A stretch of DNA of 7,701 nucleotides. It comes from Chitinophagales bacterium. Lineage in GTDB: Bacteria; Bacteroidota; Bacteroidia; Chitinophagales; UBA2359. The notes below the pieces were generated by a model. It was not told the origin of the DNA and did not search any database. It worked only from the letters and a program-made list of their open reading frames with translations. Below, one piece after another: positions 1-7,512 of the stretch. Location of the stretch: contig JAHDIA010000281.1 in assembly GCA_020631035.1 (NCBI GenBank), positions 1 through 7,701 of the forward strand, read 5' to 3'. Position numbers and translations under genes: made by a program. Position 1 is the first letter of the stretch, and every line of letters begins with the position of its first letter.

Positions 1-1
1 T

Positions 2-115
2 CAATTTAAAGCTCATTTTGCGCTTAATAGCAGAGCTATTGAGCAAAAAATAGCTACAAAATTGGCACAAAAGGCGCATTTTTTAGCTGATTTTGAAAAT
101 CTAAACATACTCTAA
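2..115 (+). CDS. Possible C-terminal tail of an unidentified gene entering from the left edge
   Basis: A reading frame is open from the left edge for 37 codons and ends at TAA 113-115. The peptide is alanine- and lysine-rich and looks like an amphipathic helix, with the end reading HFLADFENLNIL. If it is real, it converges on the RNA ligase gene and the two stop regions overlap by about 15 bp, which would explain why no terminator is seen between them. The run is short for AT-rich DNA and could arise by chance. A second + frame is also open from the edge but stops at 51-53. No family is recognised. Confidence 0.33.
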   Translation, partial: QFKAHFALNSRAIEQKIATKLAQKAHFLADFENLNIL

Positions 116-1105
116 TTCAGCTCTTACCAATTTGGCTGCTACACCAGCGACAGTCTTGGTAATCGCTTTTTTCTCTTTCTTCTCCAAAGGCTTTAAAATA
201 GACCCATAATCTTTTCCAAAATCCATTAGAATGTCCTTGGTAAACAAGCCTATTACTTTGCTCAAATCTGATTTGTCAACAGCAACAGGACCAATTTTAC
301 TCAATACATTGTTCAATCTATTGACTGTGACATAGGTCAAAATGGCTTCTTGCAGTTTAAGCACTTGCTCCGAAAGCGGCTCATCTTCTTTGATGATCTT
401 GTGAAATTTCTTATTCTCTGACCATTTTTCATTCTTGTTCTTCAAAATAATACGAGAACCGTTGTTGAAGTGGGCGGTTTTCAAGGGTCGAATGATGACA
501 CCTTCGCACTTATTGGGACTTAGTTCTGGTAAGCCCAAAGTTTTGGGAACCAAAGAATCAAATTCGTCAGGGTATTTTAGACATTCCTCTATACTTCCCT
601 CAAACAAAGTGTGGGCATACAACAAATCGTTTGCCTCAAACAAAGCATTGACTTCATCGACATCCAAATATTTCTCTTGATTGAGCAAAATGTCGAAGGC
701 ATAAAAATGATTAGAAGGACTGTAATAAATTCCTTTTTGTACCATTTGTGCTTTGGCATCTTTGGCTACATCAGGGTGGGGGTATTGCCCACCAATCAGC
801 TCGCCAAAAATTGTCATCTGTCGCATATCATTGTAGCGATTTTTTAACGTTCGCCAAATCTGTATCAGTTGAGGTTTTATTGCTTCCAGAATCACCTCGT
901 AATTGTGAAAGGCTTCATCTGTAGGAATCATACCCATACGCTTGGCTGCGCTAAAGTTAAGACCATCTGTTGTACAGTAGCTCAAATTGGCACCATGCAC
1001 TTTTTCTTGAACGACATAAGGAACATCCCAGAAACCGTGCCATTGAATCTTCTCAAGGAATTTTGTTCTATAGGCATTTTCTATAGAATTGTACTTCTTA
1101 AACAT
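101..1105 (-). CDS. Rnl2-type (T4 RnlB-like) ATP-dependent RNA ligase
   Basis: This 334-residue protein would seal 3'-OH/5'-phosphate RNA nicks through a ligase-AMP intermediate in the cytoplasm. It is colinear with phage T4 Rnl2 as I remember that sequence, starts with the same MFKKY and has about the same length. All nucleotidyltransferase motifs are visible: motif I EKVHGAN with the predicted AMP-accepting Lys35; AAKR at 53-56; FGELIGG with Glu102; FYAFDI at 134-139; motif IV EGVIIRP with Glu201; motif V LKNKN with Lys222 and Lys224. The C-terminal region (about 245-334) keeps YVTVNRLNNVLSKIG and GLFTKDIL, matching the Rnl2-specific helical domain, so this is not a bare catalytic core. A longer loop (about 106-132) is present compared with T4. 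ATG 1105 is the only usable start: an in-frame stop lies at 1148-1150 with no ATG between. It stands alone, with no kinase/phosphatase or toxin gene beside it, so its RNA substrate (repair of damaged RNA, or a phage-derived gene) is unknown. Confidence 0.95.
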   Translation of the reverse strand: MFKKYNSIENAYRTKFLEKIQWHGFWDVPYVVQEKVHGANLSYCTTDGLNFSAAKRMGMIPTDEAFHNYEVILEAIKPQLIQIWRTLKNRYNDMRQMTIFGELIGGQYPHPDVAKDAKAQMVQKGIYYSPSNHFYAFDILLNQEKYLDVDEVNALFEANDLLYAHTLFEGSIEECLKYPDEFDSLVPKTLGLPELSPNKCEGVIIRPLKTAHFNNGSRIILKNKNEKWSENKKFHKIIKEDEPLSEQVLKLQEAILTYVTVNRLNNVLSKIGPVAVDKSDLSKVIGLFTKDILMDFGKDYGSILKPLEKKEKKAITKTVAGVAAKLVRAELEYV

Positions 1106-1129
1106 TGTGTTTGCAGTGTTACTGTATTT

Positions 1130-1163
1130 AAAAGTTAGAGAATTTAATTACATAAACATCCAA
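1130..1163 (-). promoter_or_regulatory. Putative Bacteroidota-type promoter for the RNA ligase
   Basis: Read on the minus strand, TAACTTTT (1137 to 1130) matches seven of eight positions of the Bacteroidota -7 element TAnnTTTG, counting the two n positions. A TTG (1163 to 1161) lies 23 bp upstream, at the long end of the spacing reported for -33 elements in this phylum. Transcription would start near 1123, about 17 nt before the ATG. There is no Shine-Dalgarno sequence, which is usual in the phylum. The motif is short and the DNA AT-rich, so chance is a real alternative. Confidence 0.35.
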
Positions 1164-1320
1164 CTTAAATTGCATTTATATAGTTCCAATCTACTAAACA
1201 ATTGTGTTTTTTGATTAGCGTGGCGTATGGGGATGGATAAGTGTGCTGGTAGGACAAAACATAAAAAGTAAACCAGACAAAACTTTCCTGAAACGGGGAG
1301 AGTTGCCCAAAAAAATAAGC

Positions 1321-1328
1321 TAACTTTA
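1321..1328 (+). promoter_or_regulatory. Putative -7 element of the membrane glycosyltransferase gene
   Basis: TAACTTTA differs from the Bacteroidota -7 consensus TAnnTTTG only at the last base. It lies 11 nt upstream of the ATG, so the mRNA would have a very short or nearly absent leader, an arrangement often seen in Bacteroidota. The nearest upstream TTG (1303-1305) is only 15 bp away, shorter than usual for a -33 element. No ribosome binding site is visible. Confidence 0.4.
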
Positions 1329-1339
1329 CCCCCCTAAAA

Positions 1340-2809
1340 ATGACCAAAAAACTGCCAATTCTCGAAGACCAAGAATACCCACCCAAAATAGAATATGCAC
1401 TATTGGGTGTATTTATGTTGTGCTTTGCATTGATAGGCATCTTTTCTATTCATTTACCCTTCTTTTGGGACAATGTCTTACTCAGTTCTCAATTTGCCCA
1501 TCATTTTTACGAAAATGGATTTAGTAATCTAATATTGGCGAAAGAAATTGACTGCGGGCATCCGCCTTTCTTTGGCTACTATATTGCACTAGCTTGGAAA
1601 CTATTTGGCTATTCTCTCACTACAGCACACCTAGCCATGTTGCCTTTTTTGTGGCTCATTGCTTATAGCCTTTTTTATATAGTAAAGTACTTTGTAAAAC
1701 AAAGTTTTATAGTGTTTTGCTTGACGATGATTTTAGTCGAACCTTCCTTAATGGGACAAGCCACGATGGTCAGCAATGATGTGGTATTAACGGCAGCATT
1801 TCTCTGGGGCTGGTATGCCATTTTGTACAACAAAAAACATTGGATCATTCCAGCCACTTTGTTGATGACAGCGGTCAATATTCGGGGTGCCTTGATGGTG
1901 TTCATTTTATTTGCCATTGGACAAGTACATTATTTGTGGCAAAACAAGCAAGCCAACAAAGCCATTGATTTCAAATTGATGTTTACTTTCCTATTGTATT
2001 TTTTACCTTCCTTTGGATTGTTTCTTGCTTGGAATGGATTTCATTATAGTCAAACAGGCTGGGCATTGGCAGGACAAAGTGCAGAATGGGCAGAACACTA
2101 CGAAAAAGCCAATTTAAAACAGATGGTCTGGAATGGGGCAGTCATTGGCAAAAACATGCTGGACTTTGGGCGGGTATTTGTGTGGCTAGGCATCGTCATT
2201 TTACTTTTTTTTAATTATAAGTTGAAATTACTTTCTAGTACAAAGTTAATCGCTTTGCTTCTTACTTTATGTACCTCCACACTGATATTTACCTTGGTAG
2301 TTATTGGAGGAACCAATCCCATTGGACACCGTTACCTCATTGTATTCTACTTAATGGCAATATTGATTTTTTTCACTTTGTTAAAGGACAATAAGTTTTC
2401 AAAAATAGTTCTAGGATTGGTTACAGTCGGTTTGCTGAGTGGCAATTTTTGGGTCTATCCCGATCACATAGCACAAGGGTGGGACTCAACCTTAGGACAC
2501 ATTCCTTACTTCAAATTAAGGGAGAAAATGTATGAGTATATAGCGTCTGAAAACATTCCTACCAATCAAATAGGAGCTGGTTTTACGATGTACAAAGCAT
2601 CCAAATACATCGACTTGCAAGACCGAAATGATGCAATTGGCAATAAAAATGATGGTTTGGACAAATATCAGTACATTTTTTACAGTAATGTGATAAACAA
2701 TTTTTCCGATGAAGAGTTGAAAGACTTAGATTTAAAGTGGGATTTGAAGAAGGAATTTTCCCAATCTGGAGTGTCTGTCAAGCTTTTTGAGCGGCAAGCA
2801 GACAGATAA
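1340..2809 (+). CDS. Multi-pass membrane glycosyltransferase, GT-C / GT39 (ArnT/PMT)-like
   Basis: This 489-residue inner-membrane protein has about 11 hydrophobic segments: roughly 18-37, 75-90, 95-117, 121-136, 143-163, 167-195, 212-231, 279-292, 302-324, 329-348 and 353-372. A soluble, probably periplasmic, domain (about 373-489) follows. Features typical of GT-C enzymes using lipid-phosphate sugars are an acidic residue just after the first membrane segment (FFWDN, Asp44), a HPPFF...W.LFG stretch at 74-90 like the PPL...KLFG of ArnT/PMT proteins, an SNDVVL motif (Asp147) and GHRYLIVFY at 330-337. The sugar donor and acceptor cannot be read from the sequence. ATG 1340 is chosen because an in-frame TAA lies at 1316-1318 and the next Met is at residue 26, inside the first membrane segment. 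The gene is on the same strand as the large secreted protein downstream, 130 bp away. No terminator separates them, so some read-through is possible. The alternative reading is an uncharacterised polytopic membrane protein of the same fold. Confidence 0.8.
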   Translation: MTKKLPILEDQEYPPKIEYALLGVFMLCFALIGIFSIHLPFFWDNVLLSSQFAHHFYENGFSNLILAKEIDCGHPPFFGYYIALAWKLFGYSLTTAHLAMLPFLWLIAYSLFYIVKYFVKQSFIVFCLTMILVEPSLMGQATMVSNDVVLTAAFLWGWYAILYNKKHWIIPATLLMTAVNIRGALMVFILFAIGQVHYLWQNKQANKAIDFKLMFTFLLYFLPSFGLFLAWNGFHYSQTGWALAGQSAEWAEHYEKANLKQMVWNGAVIGKNMLDFGRVFVWLGIVILLFFNYKLKLLSSTKLIALLLTLCTSTLIFTLVVIGGTNPIGHRYLIVFYLMAILIFFTLLKDNKFSKIVLGLVTVGLLSGNFWVYPDHIAQGWDSTLGHIPYFKLREKMYEYIASENIPTNQIGAGFTMYKASKYIDLQDRNDAIGNKNDGLDKYQYIFYSNVINNFSDEELKDLDLKWDLKKEFSQSGVSVKLFERQADR

Positions 2810-2841
2810 GACTTAAAATTCGTGAAATGTGACCACTTCCC

Positions 2842-2861
2842 AGTTTATAAACTTAAATTTG
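2842..2861 (+). promoter_or_regulatory. Perfect TAnnTTTG -7 element with abutting 12-bp palindrome
   Basis: TAAATTTG (2854-2861) is a full match to the Bacteroidota -7 consensus and lies 78 bp before the start codon of the large secreted protein. Directly upstream is a perfect 12-bp palindrome, AGTTTATAAACT (2842-2853), which could be a regulator site covering the promoter spacer. No TTG is present at the expected -33 distance, so the promoter may be weak or activator-dependent. Both elements are AT-rich and could be fortuitous. Confidence 0.4.
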
Positions 2862-2905
2862 GAACTCTTTTAACAAAACCAATCATACAAAACCAAAAAA
2901 TAAGC

Positions 2906-2918
2906 ACCCTATAAGGGT
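2906..2918 (+). promoter_or_regulatory. Small hairpin in the leader of the secreted protein mRNA
   Basis: ACCCT (2906-2910) and AGGGT (2914-2918) can pair around an ATA loop, 21 nt upstream of the ATG. It is one of the few GC-containing pairings in an otherwise A-rich leader. It has no T-run and so is not a terminator; an effect on translation or mRNA stability is speculative. Confidence 0.25.
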
Positions 2919-2939
2919 TTGTATTAAACTCATCAATCA

Positions 2940-5900
2940 ATGAAGAAATTATTTACAGTATTTATTATCTGCTTATTTCTCTACTTTCCCCTAACAACAT
3001 ACGGACAACTCAATCTAGAAATTGCCAGTCAAGTTCAATTTGAAGGCAATGACTATGGCAATGATATTTGGGGATATGTAGATGAAGAAGGTAGAGAATA
3101 TGCTATTTTAGGGCGTGGATATGGGACCTCTGTTTATGATGTAACCGACCCAGCAGCACCAGAAGAACTCTATAGTGTGTCAGGGGCCAATTCCACTTGG
3201 AGAGATGCAAAAGTCTATAACAATTATGCCTACATAGTAGACGATCAAGCAGGGCAGGGAATGCTCATCATTAATTTAGAAAATGCCCCTGAAGCTTTTG
3301 AACATAAGTTTTGGTATGGGTGGCCCGAATGCAATGGTGAACACCGAGCGCACAATATCTGGATAGACGAAAATGGTTTTGCCTATCTGTTTGGAGCTTC
3401 TTGTATCTTTTTTGATCCGAATACAGGTATAGAGGAATTTGATTACGGAATGATTATCCTAGACCTTAAAACAGATGATCCTTTTAATCCTGAGGTGGTT
3501 GGTGTCTATGACAGCTATGTACACGATGGTTTTGTAAGAGGGGATACGGCTTGGTTGTCTCAAGTATTTGATGGCAAATTGGTAGTAGCCGATGTTTCAG
3601 ATAAAGCCAATATTGTTCAATTAGGTGAAACCAATACTTCAAGCAATTTTACCCACAACTGTTGGGTATCTGATGACAACAAATATGTCTACACCACAGA
3701 CGAAGTATCAAATGGCTTTATAGATGCCTACGATGTTTCGGATGTAACAGATATTCAGTTTTTGGACAAAATACAATCTAGCCCTGGAAGTGGTGTCATT
3801 CCGCACAATACTTTTGTGGTAGGAGATTTCTTGGTTACGTCTTATTATACAGATGGAGTAACCATACACGATGCCAAGTTTCCCGACCATCTTGTGGAGG
3901 TGGGGAACTTTGATACCTCTCCCAATTTTATTGGTAGTGGTTTCAATGGTTGCTGGGGAGTTTATCCCTATTTGCCTTCTGGAAACATTTTGGCTTCTGA
4001 TATTGAGGAAGGTTTGTTGGTTTTAAGACCTACTTATGAATACTCAGCCCGTCTATTGGTTAATGTACATACCAATGGCATCCCATTGCCGAACATTACT
4101 GTCAAGCTAGGTAGTGAAGAGGGTACAACTAATTTTTTAGGTCAATACAAATATGCTCAATTAGAAGAAGAAACAGTTACTGTTGAAATCATTTCAGATC
4201 AATTTGACAGTCAAACATTGACTGGTGTTGAACTCATCAAAGGAGAACGGACTGTTTTGGATGTGGAACTAGTGGGAGTTGAAACCTTTATTGCCAATAT
4301 CAATGTGGTAGATGAAAACAACAATCCTGTACCCAGTGCCACAGTCATCTATCAAACTGAAGATACAGAAGGAGAAATACTTACCAATGAAAATGGAATT
4401 GCTCAATTTACAACTTTCGATTTTGAAGGGGAGCAAATCAATGTCATTGCTGGAGCTTGGGGCTATCAAGCAACAGGACTTGCTACAACAGACCTCAATG
4501 GAGCCAACAATACATTGACTGTTCAAATTGAAAGTGGCTACTATGATGATTTTTTCTTTGATTATGCTTGGACAGTTGAAGGAGATGCACAATCTGGAAT
4601 TTGGGAAAGAGGGGAGCCTTTTGGTACAGACTTTTTTGGTTTGCCATTCAATCCCGAATTTGATGTCGCTGGCGATATTGGCGATCAGTGCTATGTAACA
4701 GGGAATGCTTCAACGAGTAGTGCGGGAGCAGACGACGTAGATGATGGCTATACTCGATTGACTTCTCCACCAATGGATTTGACAGGAATGGAAAATATTA
4801 CCATTAGCTACCACAGATGGTTTGCTAATGACGGCGGTCAAGGCAGTCCACCCAATGACCAATTGGATGTCTATCTAAGCAATGGCAGCGAAACCGTTAA
4901 AATAGATTCGGTTGGTTCGTTGTTTTCTAGTTCAAATGAATTAAATACTTGGATATTCAAAGAAATTGAAATTGATGGACTCATTGAACTCACTAGCAAT
5001 ATGACTGTTTCATTTGAAACCAGCGATTTACCCGATTCGGGTCACTTGGTAGATGCCGCCTTGGATCAATTTAAAGTGGAGGCTAGTGAGGCAAGTGTTG
5101 TAGACAACAACAGCAAAGAAAACCTAGAACAATTGAGCCACGTTCCCTTTGTACAAGCCGACAATGGAAGCGACATTTGGGGATATGTTGATGAAAATGG
5201 AAGGGAGTATGCCATCTTTGGTAGAAGATATGGGACAACCATTTATGATGTGACCAATCCCGATGCTCCAGAAGAATTGTATGTCATTCCTGGTGGAAGC
5301 TCTACTTGGAGAGACATCAAAATTTACAACGACCACGCTTATGTTGTAGACGATCAAGCAGGGGAGGGACTACTCATCATCAATCTTGAAAATGCCCCTG
5401 AATCTTTTGAACACGAATATTGGTACGGATGGCCCGAATGCAATTCTAACCACCAAGCGCACAATATCTGGATAGACGAAAATGGATTTGCCTATCTTTT
5501 TGGTGCTTCTTGTAATTTTGTAGATAATGGCAATGACGAAAGTTTTGAATATGGTATGTTGGTTTTAGATCTTAATATGGAAGAACCTACCAATCCTGTA
5601 GTAGTCGGACAGTATGACGAATATGTACACGATGGTTTTGTAAGAGGAGATACGGCTTGGTTGTCTCAAGTCTTTGATGGTGAATTGGTCATAGCCGATG
5701 TAAGTGATAAAGCCAATATTGCCAAGATGGGTGCCATTACCACTTCTGGTAGTTTTACCCACAATTGTTGGGTATCCGATGACAATAAATATGTGTATAC
5801 TACCGATGAAATATCAAGTGGATTTATAGATGCTTATGATGCATCTGACCCAAGTGATATACAATTCTTAGACAAAGTACAATCTAGCCCAGGCGAGAAT

Positions 5901-7490
5901 GTGATTCCTCACAACACTTTCGTATATGGCGATTTCTTAATAACCTCCTATTATGCTGATGGGGCAACCATACACGATGCCAAATTCCCTGACCAATTGG
6001 TTGAGGTTGGACATTATGATACTTCTCCCAATTTTTCAGGTTCAGGTTTTGTGGGCTGTTGGGGGGTTTATCCCTACTTGCCCTCTGGAAACATTCTGGC
6101 ATCCGATATGCAAGAAGGTTTGTATGTACTAAGACCGACTTATGACTATGCTGCAAGAGTATTGGTCAATGTGCATAGTGGAGGCATCCCCATCCCCAAT
6201 GTCAATGTTCAGTTTGGTGACTTGGCTACAACAGCAACCAACTTCTTAGGGCAGGCCAAATATGGACAACTAGAAGAAGATGTCATAGATGTCTTTGTCG
6301 ACTCGCCTCAATTTGGAAGTGCCAGTGTCGAAAATGTAGCTTTAATCAAAGGAGAAAGAACGGTAGTTGATATCGAACTGGATGCTGTTCCAACCTTTAT
6401 GGTAAACGTCAATGTAGTAGATGAGAATGACAATCCAATTTCTAATGTCCAAGTGGGTTACAATGCTTTTGATTTAGAAGGAAATTTACTTACTGATGAA
6501 AATGGCTCGGCTCAATTTACCACCTTTGACTTTGAAGAAAATCAATTCTTCTTTGTAGCAGGTGCTTGGGGATATAGAACAGCTACAACATCCTCTACAG
6601 AACTAAATACGGATAACAACGAAATCACCATTCAACTCGAAAGAGGATACTATGATGATTTTTACCTTGATTTTGAATGGGAAGTTTCTGGTGATGCAGC
6701 CGAAGGTGCTTGGGAAAAAGGAGAACCCAATGGAACAGATGCGTTTGGTATCAACCTCAATCCCGAATTTGATGTAGAGGGAGACATTGGAGACGAATGT
6801 TATGTAACAGGAAATACAGCCAATACCAATCCTGGAGGTGATGATGTAGACGATGGGTATACCAAATTAAGTTCGCCAGTATTTGATTTAAGCAATGCTG
6901 AAGAGGTCAGTATTCATTACCATCGTTGGTTTGCCAACATACAAGGAAATGCGATTCCTAATGATACCCTCAACATCTTCTTAGACAATGGAATCGAAAT
7001 TGTTAAAATTGATTCGGTTGTTCCAATGATTACACCAGTCGAAGACTATTTTACTTGGATAAGCAAAGAAATTGATCCAGAAGGAATCATTGAATACACC
7101 GAAAATATGCGCATCCACTTTGAAGCGAGTGACCTTGAAGAGTCTGGCAATATCGTGGAGGCGGGCGTTGATTTGTTTGAGGTACGTGGAATCTTTAATG
7201 ATCCACCAGATACCACCAGTACAAGCATCGAAAGCTTACAAGCCCTCAATATCAAGACCAGCCCCAACCCATTCAAAGACCAAGTCAACATCCAATTAGA
7301 TGAACTAGACTACAATGGCAAAACAATGGTCTTAGAAATATACGACATCACAGGCAAACGCATCTACCAAAAAGATGTAAATACCGATGTGATGAGCATC
7401 AATACCGAGCAATGGGCACCCAATATGTACTTCTACCAAATCAAAGAAGATAGACAAGTCCTTGCTTCAGGTAAACTGCTTAAACAATGA
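2940..7490 (+). CDS. Giant secreted protein: tandemly duplicated choice-of-anchor B propeller modules with T9SS sorting domain
   Basis: This 1516-residue, strongly acidic protein is predicted to cross the inner membrane by Sec and be secreted or surface-attached by the type IX system. The signal peptide is residues 1-22 (KK, hydrophobic core 4-19, TTYG), probably cut before Gln23. The mature part is two colinear copies, 25-714 and 728-1416, joined by a linker of about 13 residues. Each copy has a choice-of-anchor B/LVIVD-type propeller (25-367; 728-1069) with seven blade-like segments such as GTSVYDVTDP, GKLVVADVSD and GVTIHDAKFP. Next come two carboxypeptidase-regulatory-like sandwiches (369-444, 448-531; 1071-1147, 1151-1234), then a jelly-roll-like module (533-714; 1236-1416) with CYVTGN and acidic DDVDDGYT, possibly Ca2+-binding. 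After a Thr/Ser-rich linker (1421-1430) comes the T9SS type A domain (about 1437-1516: SPNPF, YDITGKRIY, C-terminal GKLLKQ). Single-copy relatives are much shorter. No catalytic domain is recognised, so the molecular function (adhesion, ligand binding or an unrecognised enzyme) is unknown. ATG 2940 is supported by the signal peptide beginning there. Confidence 0.93.
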   Translation: MKKLFTVFIICLFLYFPLTTYGQLNLEIASQVQFEGNDYGNDIWGYVDEEGREYAILGRGYGTSVYDVTDPAAPEELYSVSGANSTWRDAKVYNNYAYIVDDQAGQGMLIINLENAPEAFEHKFWYGWPECNGEHRAHNIWIDENGFAYLFGASCIFFDPNTGIEEFDYGMIILDLKTDDPFNPEVVGVYDSYVHDGFVRGDTAWLSQVFDGKLVVADVSDKANIVQLGETNTSSNFTHNCWVSDDNKYVYTTDEVSNGFIDAYDVSDVTDIQFLDKIQSSPGSGVIPHNTFVVGDFLVTSYYTDGVTIHDAKFPDHLVEVGNFDTSPNFIGSGFNGCWGVYPYLPSGNILASDIEEGLLVLRPTYEYSARLLVNVHTNGIPLPNITVKLGSEEGTTNFLGQYKYAQLEEETVTVEIISDQFDSQTLTGVELIKGERTVLDVELVGVETFIANINVVDENNNPVPSATVIYQTEDTEGEILTNENGIAQFTTFDFEGEQINVIAGAWGYQATGLATTDLNGANNTLTVQIESGYYDDFFFDYAWTVEGDAQSGIWERGEPFGTDFFGLPFNPEFDVAGDIGDQCYVTGNASTSSAGADDVDDGYTRLTSPPMDLTGMENITISYHRWFANDGGQGSPPNDQLDVYLSNGSETVKIDSVGSLFSSSNELNTWIFKEIEIDGLIELTSNMTVSFETSDLPDSGHLVDAALDQFKVEASEASVVDNNSKENLEQLSHVPFVQADNGSDIWGYVDENGREYAIFGRRYGTTIYDVTNPDAPEELYVIPGGSSTWRDIKIYNDHAYVVDDQAGEGLLIINLENAPESFEHEYWYGWPECNSNHQAHNIWIDENGFAYLFGASCNFVDNGNDESFEYGMLVLDLNMEEPTNPVVVGQYDEYVHDGFVRGDTAWLSQVFDGELVIADVSDKANIAKMGAITTSGSFTHNCWVSDDNKYVYTTDEISSGFIDAYDASDPSDIQFLDKVQSSPGENVIPHNTFVYGDFLITSYYADGATIHDAKFPDQLVEVGHYDTSPNFSGSGFVGCWGVYPYLPSGNILASDMQEGLYVLRPTYDYAARVLVNVHSGGIPIPNVNVQFGDLATTATNFLGQAKYGQLEEDVIDVFVDSPQFGSASVENVALIKGERTVVDIELDAVPTFMVNVNVVDENDNPISNVQVGYNAFDLEGNLLTDENGSAQFTTFDFEENQFFFVAGAWGYRTATTSSTELNTDNNEITIQLERGYYDDFYLDFEWEVSGDAAEGAWEKGEPNGTDAFGINLNPEFDVEGDIGDECYVTGNTANTNPGGDDVDDGYTKLSSPVFDLSNAEEVSIHYHRWFANIQGNAIPNDTLNIFLDNGIEIVKIDSVVPMITPVEDYFTWISKEIDPEGIIEYTENMRIHFEASDLEESGNIVEAGVDLFEVRGIFNDPPDTTSTSIESLQALNIKTSPNPFKDQVNIQLDELDYNGKTMVLEIYDITGKRIYQKDVNTDVMSINTEQWAPNMYFYQIKEDRQVLASGKLLKQ
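3012..5081 (+). repeat. Tandem coding repeat, copy 1
   Basis: This encodes residues 25-714 of the secreted protein, starting two codons after the predicted signal cleavage site. It aligns to copy 2 with only a few single-residue gaps (offset 703 or 702 residues). All gaps keep frame. The propeller part is the best conserved (about three quarters identical or better in the stretches I aligned by eye). The regulatory-like sandwiches and jelly-roll module are more diverged. Confidence 0.92.
5121..7187 (+). repeat. Tandem coding repeat, copy 2
   Basis: This encodes residues 728-1416. It lacks a signal peptide of its own, and no remnant sorting domain separates it from copy 1. That fits an internal duplication of the mature region better than fusion of two complete genes. 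The propeller histidines (841, 897, 941, 991, 1012) and cysteines (834, 858, 943, 1040, plus 1287 in the jelly-roll module) match those of copy 1 one for one. Confidence 0.92.
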
Positions 7491-7512
7491 TTTAAATCTT
7501 AAATAACAAATT

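Larger units (their letters stand above)
1106..1339. other. Divergent intergenic region
   Basis: These 234 bp separate the divergently transcribed RNA ligase and membrane glycosyltransferase genes. Apart from the two promoter-like elements near its ends I see no RNA gene, long repeat or convincing small ORF. The middle part (about 1215-1305) is more G-rich than the flanks, but I could not assign a function to it. Confidence 0.6.

Noticed and set aside
26..40. Inverted repeat AATAGC/GCTATT near the left edge as a terminator
   Set aside because: The stem is only six AT-rich pairs with a 3-nt loop and is not followed by a T-run on either strand.
1165..1440. A 91-codon minus-strand open frame across the divergent intergenic region
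   Set aside because: It runs over the -7 element and first 100 bp of the membrane glycosyltransferase gene, has no recognisable domain, and the opposite strand is clearly coding there. It is treated as a chance frame.
2940..2975. Cys11 of the large protein as a lipoprotein lipobox
   Set aside because: The preceding residues are FII, not a lipobox pattern. Cys11 lies in the middle of the hydrophobic core, and the protein has a normal signal peptide ending plus a T9SS sorting domain.
4269..4592. A 107-codon minus-strand open frame inside the large gene
   Set aside because: It is antisense to a well-supported domain that is conserved in the second copy. The peptide is Cys/Ser-rich with no domain, typical of a shadow frame.
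3012..7187. Assembly artefact as the cause of the duplicated region
   Set aside because: The copies differ at many synonymous and non-synonymous positions and by several single-codon indels, always in frame. A false duplication would give identical copies.
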